A stretch of 64,000 nt of DNA from Actinomycetospora soli (GTDB lineage: Bacteria > Actinomycetota > Actinomycetes > Mycobacteriales > Pseudonocardiaceae). The stretch covers positions 248,001 to 312,000 of the forward strand of contig NZ_JAJNDA010000002.1 in assembly GCF_021026295.1 (NCBI RefSeq). The letters are read 5' to 3'. Made by a program: the position numbers and the translations under genes. Every line of letters begins with the position of its first letter. Position 1 is the stretch's first letter. The notes beneath the pieces were generated by a model. The model did not search any database. It had not been told where the DNA came from and saw only the letters and a list, made by a program, of their open reading frames with translations. Of this stretch, positions 36,993 through 46,039 are shown piece by piece.

Positions 36993-38198
36993 ATGACCGA
37001 GCGGCCGTTCCTCCCCGCCTACGGTCACGGCACGCTCGCCGAGGTCATGCCCTCCATGGCGGCCGCTCTCGGGGTGCCCGGGTTCGCCGACACGCTCGGC
37101 GTCGCCCGCCACCGCGACGACGTCACCGCCGTGGGCGTGCTGCTGGTCGACGGGCTCGGCGCCGACCTGCTCGCCGCCCACCCGCACGACGCGCCCGCGC
37201 TCCACGACCTGGCGCGCGGGACGTCGTCGCGGGATCTCACGGCCTGCTTCCCGGCGACGACGGCCGTCAGCATCACCTCGCTCGGCACCGGCCTGACGCC
37301 GGGCGCGCACGGCATCGAGGGCTACTCGATGGGGGTCCCGCCGCTCGCGGACCCGGAGGCGGCACCCGACGTCGTCCTCAACACCTTGCGCTGGTGCGCC
37401 CACGGGGCGACCGACCCGGTCGACCTGCTCGCCGACCTGCCGCCCGAGCAGGTCCAGCCCCGCCCCACGGTCCTGCAGCAGGCGTTGCGGGCGGGCGTCG
37501 CGGTGACCCAGGTGGCGCCCGAGATCCAGCGCCGCTCCGGGCTCACCCGCGCCGCCCTGCGCGGCGGCCGCTTCCACGGCGTGTCCGCGCTCGGCGACCT
37601 CGCCGCCGAGGTGCTGCACGGTCTCGCCGTCGAGCCCGAGGACCGGGCGCTGGTCTACGCCTACCACGGTGACCTCGACACGGTCGGCCACCGGCACGGA
37701 CCCGGCTCGTTGCCGTGGCGGATGCAGCTGCAGGTCGTCGACCGGCTCGTCGCCGCCATCGCGGAGTGCCTGCGGCCCGGCGCGGCACTCCTCGTCGTCG
37801 CCGACCACGGCATGATCGCCACCGACCGCGGCTGGCAGGTCGACCTCGACCACGCGCCGACCCTGCTCGCCGGCGTCCGGCGCCTCGCGGGCGAGACCCG
37901 GGTGCGCCACGTCCACGCCGTCCCCGGCGCCGCCGACGACGTGCTCGACGCCTGGCGCGCCGAACTCGCCGACGCGGCGTGGGTGGTGTCGCGCGAGGAG
38001 GCCGTCGACGGCGGGTGGTTCGGGCCCGACGTCACCGACACGGCGCGGGGCCGGATCGGGGACGTCGTGGCGGCGGCCCGCGGCAGTTGGACGATGGTGC
38101 GGTCCCGCAACGAGCCCCGCGAGACCGCCCTGGTCGGCCATCACGGCTCGCTGACCTCGGCGGAGCAGCGGGTGCCGCTGCTGATCGCCCGGGGTTGA
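36993..38198 (+). CDS. alkaline phosphatase superfamily phosphodiesterase/pyrophosphatase-like protein
   Basis: The 401-residue protein has the metal-binding pattern of the superfamily: VGVLLVDGLGADLL (first Asp), the nucleophile region TACFPATTAVSITSLGTGLTPGAHGI (Thr nucleophile as in nucleotide pyrophosphatases), AYHGDLDTVGHRHG, and VVADHGMIA with the final Asp-His pair. The family hydrolyses phosphodiesters or phosphonates. No signal peptide is seen, so it is probably cytosolic. The substrate is unknown. Confidence 0.87.
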   Translation: MTERPFLPAYGHGTLAEVMPSMAAALGVPGFADTLGVARHRDDVTAVGVLLVDGLGADLLAAHPHDAPALHDLARGTSSRDLTACFPATTAVSITSLGTGLTPGAHGIEGYSMGVPPLADPEAAPDVVLNTLRWCAHGATDPVDLLADLPPEQVQPRPTVLQQALRAGVAVTQVAPEIQRRSGLTRAALRGGRFHGVSALGDLAAEVLHGLAVEPEDRALVYAYHGDLDTVGHRHGPGSLPWRMQLQVVDRLVAAIAECLRPGAALLVVADHGMIATDRGWQVDLDHAPTLLAGVRRLAGETRVRHVHAVPGAADDVLDAWRAELADAAWVVSREEAVDGGWFGPDVTDTARGRIGDVVAAARGSWTMVRSRNEPRETALVGHHGSLTSAEQRVPLLIARG

Positions 38199-38290
38199 CC
38201 CGGTCGGGCGGGTCCGGTTCCGGGGTGGCCGGTCGCGGCCCGGTGGATCGGGCCATACGCTCTCTTCACCAGCAGGACGGGGGTGGCCGA

Positions 38291-38875
38291 GTGGACCGGC
38301 ACACGCACGACCGGGACGACGCCGGGGCGGGCAGCCACGACGACGAGGGCCGCGATTCACTCCTGGTCCGCCTCCGCGCCGCGATCGCACACCACCCGCT
38401 GCTGGTCGGCGGCCCGCTGATCGCCGTCGCGATCGTGGCGGGCTTCTCCGACGTGCGTGACGCCAGCCTGGTGTCGCTCGGCGCGGTGCTGGTCTTCATC
38501 GTCGTGCAGCTGTTCACGCTGGCCCACGACGACCGCCTCTGTCTGCGCTGCATCGCGGACAGCCCGGAGAACCCGGCGCAGGTCGTCGAGCGGCGCCGGC
38601 GCTGGCTGCGGCTCTTCCACTCCGCCACCACGACGGCGGGGATCGTGCTGCTCGTCGTCGCGGCCGCCGTCGGCGTCGCGGCCGGGTTGATGTTCCGGCC
38701 GGGGTGGGGCGACCTCGTGCTGCTGCTCCCGCTCGGCACGATGGCCCTGACGGTGCTGCACCGCCGCGTCGAGCCGTGGTGCCCGTACTGCGGGTGGGGT
38801 CGGGACGACGACGGCGAGGACACCTCCGACCCGACGCCCGACCCGGACACCGCGGCCCCGCTCTCGCGCACGTGA
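38291..38875 (+). CDS. membrane protein with two CxxC motifs
   Basis: From GTG 38291 the product has 194 residues: an acidic and His-rich start, then four hydrophobic segments (PLLVGGPLIAVAIVAGF, LVSLGAVLVFIVVQLFTLA, a third from AGIVLLVVAAAVGVAAGL, and LVLLLPLGTMALTVL). CLRC follows the second segment and CPYC follows the fourth. These pairs could bind zinc or iron on the cytoplasmic side. The C-terminus is acidic. The stop overlaps the ankyrin gene (GTGA). No family is recognised. Confidence 0.65.
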   Translation: MDRHTHDRDDAGAGSHDDEGRDSLLVRLRAAIAHHPLLVGGPLIAVAIVAGFSDVRDASLVSLGAVLVFIVVQLFTLAHDDRLCLRCIADSPENPAQVVERRRRWLRLFHSATTTAGIVLLVVAAAVGVAAGLMFRPGWGDLVLLLPLGTMALTVLHRRVEPWCPYCGWGRDDDGEDTSDPTPDPDTAAPLSRT

Positions 38876-39264
38876 CCGAGCCGTCCGCGGACGTCGCCGA
38901 GCTCGCGGGCCGCATGTTCGACCTGGCCCGCCACGGCGACACCGACACGCTCGCGGCCTACGTGGACGCCGGGGTGCCGGTGAACCTGACCAACGACTCC
39001 GGCGACACCCTCCTCATGCTCGCGGCCTACCACGGGCACGCCCCGACGGTGCGGGCGCTGATCGCGCGGGGCGCCGACGTCGACCGGCTCAACGACCGCG
39101 GGCAGGCCCCGCTGGCCGGTGCGGTCTTCCGGGGCGAGGACGACGTGGTGCGGACCCTGCGCGATGCCGGGGCGGACCCGCTGGGCGGGCACCCGACGGC
39201 CGTCGACACGGCGCGCATGTTCGGCCGGGACGACCTGCTGACGGTGCTGACGCCGCCGGACTGA
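38872..39264 (+). CDS. ankyrin-repeat protein
   Basis: This 130-residue protein consists almost entirely of ankyrin repeats: DTLAAYVDAGVPVNLTNDSG, DTLLMLAAYHGHAPTVRALI, ARGADVDRLNDRGQAPLAGA and a last partial unit. Small cytosolic ankyrin proteins of this kind act as protein-binding modules; in several bacteria they sit beside catalase or transport genes. Its GTG overlaps the preceding membrane-protein stop, so it may bind that protein. Confidence 0.85.
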   Translation: MTEPSADVAELAGRMFDLARHGDTDTLAAYVDAGVPVNLTNDSGDTLLMLAAYHGHAPTVRALIARGADVDRLNDRGQAPLAGAVFRGEDDVVRTLRDAGADPLGGHPTAVDTARMFGRDDLLTVLTPPD

Positions 39265-39327
39265 GGCCCGACGCCGGGTCGGTGCGGCCGGGAATCCCGG
39301 CCCGCCGATCCGGCGTTGCACTCCCAC

Positions 39328-40353
39328 ATGGGCATCCCGATCTCGGTTCTCGACCTCTCCCCGGTCCCCTCCGGTTCGCGCGCCTCGCAGGCCCTGCACG
39401 ACACCGTCGAACTCGCCCGCACGGCCGAGGCCGCCGGCTACCGGCGCTACTGGCTCGCCGAGCACCACGGCATCGCGAGCGTCGCGAGCTCCGCGCCCGA
39501 GGTGATGATCGCGGCGGTCGCGAGCGCGACCAGCACGATCCGCGTCGGCTCCGGCGGCATCATGCTGCCCAACCACAGCCCGCTGAAGGTGGCCGAGACC
39601 TTCCGCGCGCTCGCCGGGCTGTACCCGGACCGCATCGACCTCGGTCTCGGGCGTGCGCCCGGCACCGACCCGCGTACCGCGATCGCGCTGCGCCGCTCGC
39701 ACGAGGCGCTGACCGCCGACGACTTCCCGGACCAGTTCGCCGAGCTCCGCGGCTACGTCGACGGCTTCGACCCCGACCACCCGTTCGCGGGGATCGTCGC
39801 GGCTCCCGACGACGTGCCGCTGCCCCCGGTGTGGATCCTCGGCTCCAGCTACTACGGCGCCCAGGCCGCCGCCGCGTTCGGCACCGGCTACGCCTACGCC
39901 GGCCACTTCGGCGGTGCGGACGCCGGGGAGGCCACCCGTATCTACCGGCAGTCGTTCCGCCCGAGCACGGCGTCCGGCGCCCAGGAGCCGCACGTCGTCC
40001 TCGGCGCCGCCGCGATCGCGCACCCCGACCCGGAGCGCGCGTACGCCCTCGGCCGGGCCAACGCGCTGTCGATGGCCCGCCTGCGCACCGGCAACCCGGG
40101 TCCGCTGCCCAGCCCCGAGGAGGCGCTGGCCCACGACTGGAGCGCCGCCGAGGAGCACATCGCCGCCTCGATGGCCTCGAAGGTGTCCGTCGGCACGCCC
40201 GAGCAGGTCGCCGACGACCTCGCCCGCAAGGCGCGCGAGGCCGACGCCGACGAGCTGATGATCACGACGGCGATCCACGACCCGGCCGAGCGGCGGCAGT
40301 CCGTGCGCCTGGTCGCGGAGGCAGTGGACGCCAGGGTGCCTGTCGGCCTGTGA
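39328..40353 (+). CDS. LLM class flavin-dependent oxidoreductase (MsnO8-like)
   Basis: The 341-residue TIM-barrel protein begins [15 protein letters not shown] and has [41 protein letters not shown] and [14 protein letters not shown]. These are the hallmarks of the luciferase-like group-1 family that uses FMNH2 or F420. The substrate is unknown. ATG 39328 is preferred over an in-frame TTG at 39316. Its stop codon (TGA 40351-40353) is embedded in the palindromic terminator that separates it from pntB. Confidence 0.87.
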   Translation: MGIPISVLDLSPVPSGSRASQALHDTVELARTAEAAGYRRYWLAEHHGIASVASSAPEVMIAAVASATSTIRVGSGGIMLPNHSPLKVAETFRALAGLYPDRIDLGLGRAPGTDPRTAIALRRSHEALTADDFPDQFAELRGYVDGFDPDHPFAGIVAAPDDVPLPPVWILGSSYYGAQAAAAFGTGYAYAGHFGGADAGEATRIYRQSFRPSTASGAQEPHVVLGAAAIAHPDPERAYALGRANALSMARLRTGNPGPLPSPEEALAHDWSAAEEHIAASMASKVSVGTPEQVADDLARKAREADADELMITTAIHDPAERRQSVRLVAEAVDARVPVGL

Positions 40354-40389
40354 GTAGTTGCGGCGGTCATGACCGCCACAAGTACTCAC
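40350..40389. terminator. GTGAGTA palindrome between convergent genes
   Basis: Arms 40350-40369 (GTGAGTAGTTGCGGCGGTCA) and 40370-40389 pair at 18 of 20 positions with no spacer. The left arm contains the stop of the flavin oxidoreductase. The right end lies 15 nt from the pntB stop, so it can terminate both convergent genes. Confidence 0.85.
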
Positions 40390-40404
40390 GGGGCCGAAGG
40401 CCAC

Positions 40405-41811
40405 CTAGAGAGCCGTCAGGATGTCCTCGACCCGCTTCTTGGCGTCACCGAAGATCATCGACGTGTTCTCGCGGAAGAACAGCGGGTTCTGCACGCCCGC
40501 GTAGCCCACGGCCATCGAGCGCTTGAACACGACGACGTTCTTCGCCTCCCACACCCGCAGCACGGGCATGCCGGCGATCGGGCTGCCCGGGTCGTCCATG
40601 GCGGCCGGGTTGACCGTGTCGTTCGCGCCGATGACGAGGACGACCGAGGTGGAGGCGAGGTCGTCGTTGATCTCGTCCATCTCGAGCACGATGTCGTAGG
40701 GCACCTTCGCCTCGGCGAGCAGCACGTTCATGTGCCCGGGCAGGCGCCCGGCGACCGGGTGGATGCCGAAGCGGACCTCGACGCCCTTGTCGCGCAGCTT
40801 GCGGGTCAGGTCCGCGACCGGGTACTGCGCCTGCGCCACCGCCATGCCGTAGCCGGGGGTGATGACGACGGACGACGCCTCGCGGAGCATCTCGGCGACC
40901 TCGTCGGCCTGGACCTCCCGGTGCTCGCCCTCCACGTCCGCGGCCGCGGTGCCCGACTCCACGCCGAACCCGCCGGCGATGACGGAGAGGAACGAGCGGT
41001 TCATCGCCTGGCACATGACGTAGGACAGGTAGGCACCGGAGGAGCCCACGAGCGCGCCGGTGACGATCAGCAGCGTGTTGTTGAGCAGGAAGCCCGACGC
41101 CGCGGCCGCCCAGCCCGAGTAGCTGTTCAGCATCGAGACGACGACGGGCATGTCGCCGCCGCCGATCGACGCGACCAGGTGCCAGCCCAGGGCGAGGGCG
41201 ACGGCGGTGATCGCGATCATGACGCCGAGCGAGGGCGCCAGCACGAACGCGACGGTGAGCGCGGCGAACGCGACGAGCGCGCCCAGGTTCAGGGCGTTCT
41301 TGCCCGGCAGCGTGAGCGGCCGCGACTTCATCCGCCCGGAGAGCTTGCCGTAGGCGACGATCGAGCCGGTGAAGGTCACGGCGCCGATGAAGACGCCGAC
41401 GCCGACCTCCACGGAGTGGATGCCGACCAGCTCCGGCGCCACCGTGGTCTGGGCCGCGCCGACCGCCTCGACCTCGAGGTAGCCGTTCCACCCGACGAGC
41501 ACGGCCGCGAGGCCGACGAAGCTGTGCAGGAGCGCGATGAGCTCGGGCATGCCGGTCATCTCGACGACCCGGGCCCGCCAGAGGCCGACGCCGCCGCCGA
41601 TCACGAAGCCCGCGACCATCAGCGCGACCGCGCCCGCCTCGAGCGAGTCCGCCGCGAGGACGACGGTGGCGACCAGGGCCACCGTCATGCCGGCGATGCC
41701 GTAGACGACGCCGTTGCGCGCGGTCTCGTGCTTCGAGAGACCGGCGAGGCTCATCACGGTGAGCAGCGCGGCGACGATGTAGGCGGCGGTGGCCGCCGTG
41801 TCGGGGCTCAT
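40405..41811 (-). CDS. pntB: NAD(P) transhydrogenase beta subunit
   Basis: The 468-residue protein has about nine membrane helices (from [20 protein letters not shown] to the [25 protein letters not shown] region) and a C-terminal NADP(H)-binding domain. Within that domain are [52 protein letters not shown] and [15 protein letters not shown]. With PntA it couples hydride transfer between NADH and NADP to proton entry, supplying NADPH. ATGA overlap with pntA shows translational coupling. Confidence 0.95.
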   Translation of the reverse strand: MSPDTAATAAYIVAALLTVMSLAGLSKHETARNGVVYGIAGMTVALVATVVLAADSLEAGAVALMVAGFVIGGGVGLWRARVVEMTGMPELIALLHSFVGLAAVLVGWNGYLEVEAVGAAQTTVAPELVGIHSVEVGVGVFIGAVTFTGSIVAYGKLSGRMKSRPLTLPGKNALNLGALVAFAALTVAFVLAPSLGVMIAITAVALALGWHLVASIGGGDMPVVVSMLNSYSGWAAAASGFLLNNTLLIVTGALVGSSGAYLSYVMCQAMNRSFLSVIAGGFGVESGTAAADVEGEHREVQADEVAEMLREASSVVITPGYGMAVAQAQYPVADLTRKLRDKGVEVRFGIHPVAGRLPGHMNVLLAEAKVPYDIVLEMDEINDDLASTSVVLVIGANDTVNPAAMDDPGSPIAGMPVLRVWEAKNVVVFKRSMAVGYAGVQNPLFFRENTSMIFGDAKKRVEDILTAL

Positions 41812-43343
41812 GCGGCCGGACCCTTCGTGAACATGGCGAGCATGCGGCGGGTCACCGCGAAGCCGCCGACGATGTTGATGCTGGCGAGCACGATCGCGAT
41901 GAACGCGAGGACCGAGACGAGCGTGCCGTGCGCGCCGAACTGCACGAGCGCCCCGACGATCACGACCCCGGAGATGGCGTTGGTGACCGACATCAGCGGG
42001 GTGTGCAGCGCGTGGTGCACCTTGCCGATGACGTAGTAGCCGATGACCACGGCCAGCACGAACACCGTGAGGTTGGTGGCCAGCTCCGCCGGGGCGAAGG
42101 CGGTGGCCACGAACAGCAGCGCCAGGCCGACGGCGATCGCGCCGTAGCGCCAGGCCGCGGAGCGGGGCTTCGCCGGTTCGACGACGGGCGAGGGCACCTC
42201 CGGCGCGGGCGCCGGCGGCGGGGCCGCGGAGACCGCGACCGGGGGCGGCGGCCACATCACCTCGCCGTCCCTCGCCACCGTCATCCCCCGCTGGACGACG
42301 TCGTCCAGGTCGAGGACGAGCTCGCCGTCCTTCTCGGGGGTCAGCAGCTTGAGCAGGTTGACCAGGTTCGTGCCGTAGAGCTGCGAGGCCTGCGCGGGCA
42401 GCCGCGCGGCCAGGTCGGTGTCGCCGATGATCGTGACGCCGTTGTCGGTCACGACGACCTCGTCGGCCACCGAGCCCTCGACGTTGCCGCCCATGCCGGC
42501 GGCCATGTCCACGATCACCGAGCCCGGCCTCATCGCGGCCACGTCGGCGGCGGTGATCAGGCGCGGCGCGGCGCGACCGGGGATGAGCGCGGTGGTGATG
42601 ATGATGTCGACGTCGGCGGCCTGCTCGGAGTAGATCTCCGCGGCGCGTCGGTCGTAGGCCTCGGAGGTGGCCTTCGCGTAGCCGTCGGTGGAGCGCTCCT
42701 GCTCCACGTCCACCGTCAGGAACTCCCCGCCGAGGGAGCTGACCTGCTCGGCGACCTCCGGGCGGGGGTCGGTGGCGCGGACGATCGCGCCGAGCGAGGA
42801 GGCGGCGCCGATCGCGGCGAGGCCGGCGACGCCCGCCCCGGCGACCAGCACCTTCGCCGGCGGCACCTTGCCGGCCGCGGTGACCTGGCCGGTGAAGAAC
42901 CGGCCGAACCGGTTCGCGGCCTCGATCACCGCGCGGTAGCCCGCGATGTTGGCCATCGAGCTGAGGACGTCGAGCGACTGCGCCCGCGAGATGCGCGGCA
43001 CCGCGTCGGTCGCGAGCACCGTGATGCCGCGCGCCGCGAGGTCGGCGACCAGCTCGGCGTTCTGCGCGGGGGCCACCCGGCACACCAGCGTCGCCCGCTC
43101 CTGCAGCCGCGCGAGGTCGGCCGGGGCGGGGGTGTTCACCGCGAGGACGACGTCGGCCGACCACGGGTCGCCGATCTCCGCACCCGTCGCGACGTAGGCG
43201 TCGTCCGGGAAGTCCGCCCGCGACCCCGCACCGGACTCGACGGTGACCGTCCAGCCGAGGTTCTGGAGGCCGATGACCGTGGCGGGGGTGGCCGCCACGC
43301 GTGTCTCTCGTTCCCGGGTCTCCCGGGGGACACCGATGCGCAC
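41808..43343 (-). CDS. pntA: NAD(P) transhydrogenase alpha subunit, fused PntAA-PntAB form
   Basis: From GTG 43343 the product has 511 residues. The NAD(H)-binding domain I spans about residues 1-364, beginning [19 protein letters not shown] and carrying the dinucleotide fold [18 protein letters not shown] Pro/Ala linker (365-395) joins it to four membrane helices, including [32 protein letters not shown]. In M. tuberculosis these parts are separate genes (pntAa, pntAb); here they are one chain, as in E. coli. It is divergent from the nitrate-reductase-like operon. Confidence 0.94.
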   Translation of the reverse strand: MRIGVPRETRERETRVAATPATVIGLQNLGWTVTVESGAGSRADFPDDAYVATGAEIGDPWSADVVLAVNTPAPADLARLQERATLVCRVAPAQNAELVADLAARGITVLATDAVPRISRAQSLDVLSSMANIAGYRAVIEAANRFGRFFTGQVTAAGKVPPAKVLVAGAGVAGLAAIGAASSLGAIVRATDPRPEVAEQVSSLGGEFLTVDVEQERSTDGYAKATSEAYDRRAAEIYSEQAADVDIIITTALIPGRAAPRLITAADVAAMRPGSVIVDMAAGMGGNVEGSVADEVVVTDNGVTIIGDTDLAARLPAQASQLYGTNLVNLLKLLTPEKDGELVLDLDDVVQRGMTVARDGEVMWPPPPVAVSAAPPPAPAPEVPSPVVEPAKPRSAAWRYGAIAVGLALLFVATAFAPAELATNLTVFVLAVVIGYYVIGKVHHALHTPLMSVTNAISGVVIVGALVQFGAHGTLVSVLAFIAIVLASINIVGGFAVTRRMLAMFTKGPAA

Positions 43344-43546
43344 GCTCGCGCCCCTTCTCGTCGGGCCCCGACGTCGGGGCCTGCTCCGGCCGCCGGGTCC
43401 GCCGACCACCGTCCGGCGGACAGTAGACCGAGGCGGGTCCCAAGCATGTGACCTGTCTCGCTTCGGGGCAGGCTGAACGATCGAGATGACGCTCGTCGCA
43501 CTGATCACGGGCACCTCACACCGGCTCCCGGAGGTGTAGCGCCCCC

Positions 43547-43562
43547 GTAACGGTGCCGACAC
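43547..43562 (+). promoter_or_regulatory. weak GlnR-like box before the nitrate-reductase-like operon
   Basis: GTAAC and GACAC are separated by 6 nt, close to the actinobacterial GlnR half-site pair GTNAC-n6-GAAAC. It lies 25 nt ahead of the first gene, inside the 243-bp divergent region shared with pntA. A CACCTC/GAGGTG inverted repeat lies just upstream (43512-43536). The match is short and could be chance. Confidence 0.3.
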
Positions 43563-43586
43563 ACGACGACCGGAGCGTGGGTCGCC

Positions 43587-45695
43587 GTGACCCCCGCGCT
43601 CCCGGTGTCGACGCACTGCCCGTACTGCTCGCTGCAGTGCGGCATGACGCTGACGCCCCGCCCGGAGAGCGCGGGCGGGGGCTGGGAGGTCGCGGGTGCG
43701 GACTTCCCGACGAACCGCGGCGGGCTCTGCGAGAAGGGGCTGAGCTCGGCGGAGCTGCTCGCCCACCCCGACCGCCTCACCGCGCCCCTGGTGCGCGACC
43801 ACCGCGACGAGCCGTTCCGCGAGGCCACCTGGGAGGAGGCCCTGACGCGCGTGGTCGACGGCCTCACCGTCGCCCAGGAGCGCCACGGCCGCGACGCCGC
43901 CGGGCTGTTCGGCGGCGGCGGTCTGACCAACGAGAAGGCCTACCAGGCCGGGAAGTTCGTCCGGGTCGCGCTGCGCTCCGCGTCGATCGACTACAACGGC
44001 CGGTTCTGCATGTCGAGCGCCGCGGCCGCGGCGAACCGGGCGTTCGGGATCGACCGGGGCCTGCCGTTCCCGCTCGCCGACATCGCCCGGGCCGACACGG
44101 TCCTGCTCGTCGGCTCCAACCCGGCCGACACGATGCCGCCCGCCATGCGGTGGTTCGCCGCGGGCCGCGAGCGGGGCGCCCACCACCTCGTGGTCGACCC
44201 TCGCCGCACCGCCACCGCGGCCGCCGCCGACGTCCACCTCCAGCCCGTCCCCGGCACCGACCTCGCCCTGGCCAACGGGCTGCTGCACCTCGCGATCAGG
44301 CTGCGGCTCGTCGACACCGCCTACGTCGCGGACCGGACCACCGGCTGGGACGCGGTCCGCCGCGCGGTGCGCCAGTACTGGCCGGACCGGGTCGAGCGCA
44401 TCACGGGCGTGCCCGTGCCGGTCATGGAGCGCACCGTGCGGATGCTCGCGGAGTCCCGGGCGACGATGATCCTCTCCGCCCGGGGCGCGGAGCAGCACGC
44501 GAAGGGCTCGGACACCGCGCTCGCGTGGATCAACCTGGCGTTGGCGCTGGGCCTGCCCGGGCGACCGCACTCGGGCTGGGCGACGGTCACGGGCCAGGGC
44601 AACGGGCAGGGCGGCCGCGAGCACGGCCAGAAAACCGATCAGCTGCCCGGTTACCGGATGCTCGCCGACCCCGCGGCCCGTGCGCACGTCGCGGGGGTGT
44701 GGGGCGTCGACCCCGACGAGCTCCCGCAGCCCGGGGTCTCCGCCTACGAGATGCTCGACCGGCTCGGCACCGACGGCGGGGTGCGCGCGCTGATGGTCCT
44801 GGCGTCGAACGTCGTCGTCAGCGCCCCGCGGGCCGCGCACGTGCGCGAGCGGCTGGCCTCCCTCGACTTCCTCGTCGTCTCCGACCTGTTCCTCTCCGAG
44901 ACCGCGGAGCTCGCCGACGTCGTGCTGCCCTGCGCCCAGTGGGCCGAGGAGGACGGCACGATGACCAACCTCGAGGGCCGGGTCCTGCGACGACGGCGGG
45001 CCGTGGACCCGCCGTCCGGGGTGCGCTCGGACCTCGAGGTGCTGCACGAGCTCGCCGCCCGGCTCGGACGCGGGGCGCACTTCTCCGACGACCCGCGCAC
45101 CGTCTTCGACGAGCTGCGCCGGGCCTCCGCGGGCGGGAAGGCCGACTACGCCGGCATCTCCTACGAGCGCATCGAGGCCGAGCAGGGCGTCTTCTGGCCC
45201 TGTCCCGACGACGAGCACGCGGGCACCCCGCGCCTGTTCCGCGACCGCTTCGCCACCCCGGACGGCCGGGCCCGCTTCCACGTGGTGCACCACCGCGCGG
45301 CCGCCGAGCTGCCCGACGACGAGTACCCCTACCGCCTGACGACGGGTCGCTCCCGCTCGCACTACCAGTCCGGCACGCAGACCCGCCGGACGAAGGCGCT
45401 GCTCTCGGACGAGCCCGGACCCGCCGTCGAGATCCACCCCGACCTCGCCGCCCGCCTCGGGCTCGCCGACGGCGCGGACGTCCGGCTGCGCACCCGGCGC
45501 GGCACCGCGCGGATGCGCGTGCGGCTGTCCCGCGAGATCCGGGCCGACACCGTGTTCGCGCCCTTCCACTGGGCCGGCGACCAGACGGTCAACGCCCTCA
45601 CCAACCCCGCGCTCGACCCGGCGTCGCGCATGCCGGAGTTCAAGGTCTGCGCGGTCGCCCTCGAAGCCACCACCGGAGAGGACCCCGGCCCATGA
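43587..45695 (+). CDS. molybdopterin oxidoreductase, assimilatory nitrate reductase-like catalytic subunit
   Basis: This 702-residue protein has an N-terminal 4Fe-4S motif (C11, C14, C18 in THCPYCSLQCGMTL, fourth Cys in GGLCEKG). The bis-MGD binding folds follow (LFGGGGLTNEKAYQAGKF, YNGRFCMSSAAAAANRAFG, VLLVGSNPADTMPP, TGQGNGQGGREHGQ), with a C-terminal molybdopterin-dinucleotide domain (RLTTGRSRSHYQSGTQTRR). This is the NasA/NarB-type build. With a flavoprotein encoded two genes downstream it would reduce nitrate to nitrite for assimilation. A formate dehydrogenase-like role is less likely but not excluded. Confidence 0.83.
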   Translation: MTPALPVSTHCPYCSLQCGMTLTPRPESAGGGWEVAGADFPTNRGGLCEKGLSSAELLAHPDRLTAPLVRDHRDEPFREATWEEALTRVVDGLTVAQERHGRDAAGLFGGGGLTNEKAYQAGKFVRVALRSASIDYNGRFCMSSAAAAANRAFGIDRGLPFPLADIARADTVLLVGSNPADTMPPAMRWFAAGRERGAHHLVVDPRRTATAAAADVHLQPVPGTDLALANGLLHLAIRLRLVDTAYVADRTTGWDAVRRAVRQYWPDRVERITGVPVPVMERTVRMLAESRATMILSARGAEQHAKGSDTALAWINLALALGLPGRPHSGWATVTGQGNGQGGREHGQKTDQLPGYRMLADPAARAHVAGVWGVDPDELPQPGVSAYEMLDRLGTDGGVRALMVLASNVVVSAPRAAHVRERLASLDFLVVSDLFLSETAELADVVLPCAQWAEEDGTMTNLEGRVLRRRRAVDPPSGVRSDLEVLHELAARLGRGAHFSDDPRTVFDELRRASAGGKADYAGISYERIEAEQGVFWPCPDDEHAGTPRLFRDRFATPDGRARFHVVHHRAAAELPDDEYPYRLTTGRSRSHYQSGTQTRRTKALLSDEPGPAVEIHPDLAARLGLADGADVRLRTRRGTARMRVRLSREIRADTVFAPFHWAGDQTVNALTNPALDPASRMPEFKVCAVALEATTGEDPGP

Positions 45696-46039
45696 TGACG
45701 ACGCCGCGCTTCCTGCAGGGCGCGTTCGCCTTCGAGGGGCAGGGGCTGGAGAAGCCGACCCTGCTCCACCCGTCCCTGACCTACACGGTGCCCGAGGGCG
45801 TCACGGGCCAGGTCCTCTACGTCCGTGCGGGCAACTCCTCCGCGGAGCTGGCCACGGTGGTCCTCGTCGTCGACGGTGCCCCGGCGCGCTGGCTGCCGGT
45901 GGGCGCGCGGTCCGACATGCACGTGTCGCTGCGGGTGGTCGAGGACCTGCTCGCGGGCAGCACCGTGGAGCTCCACCACGCCGCCCCGGCCGGGGTGTCC
46001 GGGACGCTCGTCGTCGACTGCGGCCTGGTGGAGGTCTGA
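45692..46039 (+). CDS. small protein linked to the molybdoenzyme
   Basis: The 115-residue product starts within the stop of the molybdoenzyme gene (ATGA) and ends by sharing a base with the next start (TGATG). It is predicted to be mostly beta: FLQGAFAFEGQGLEKPTLLHP, VTGQVLYVRAGNSSAELATVVLVVDG, RWLPVGARSDMHVSLRV, GTLVVDCGLVEV. No cofactor motif is visible. Similar small proteins accompany actinobacterial assimilatory nitrate reductases, but the function is not known to me; assembly or subunit role is inferred from coupling. Confidence 0.7.
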   Translation: MMTTPRFLQGAFAFEGQGLEKPTLLHPSLTYTVPEGVTGQVLYVRAGNSSAELATVVLVVDGAPARWLPVGARSDMHVSLRVVEDLLAGSTVELHHAAPAGVSGTLVVDCGLVEV

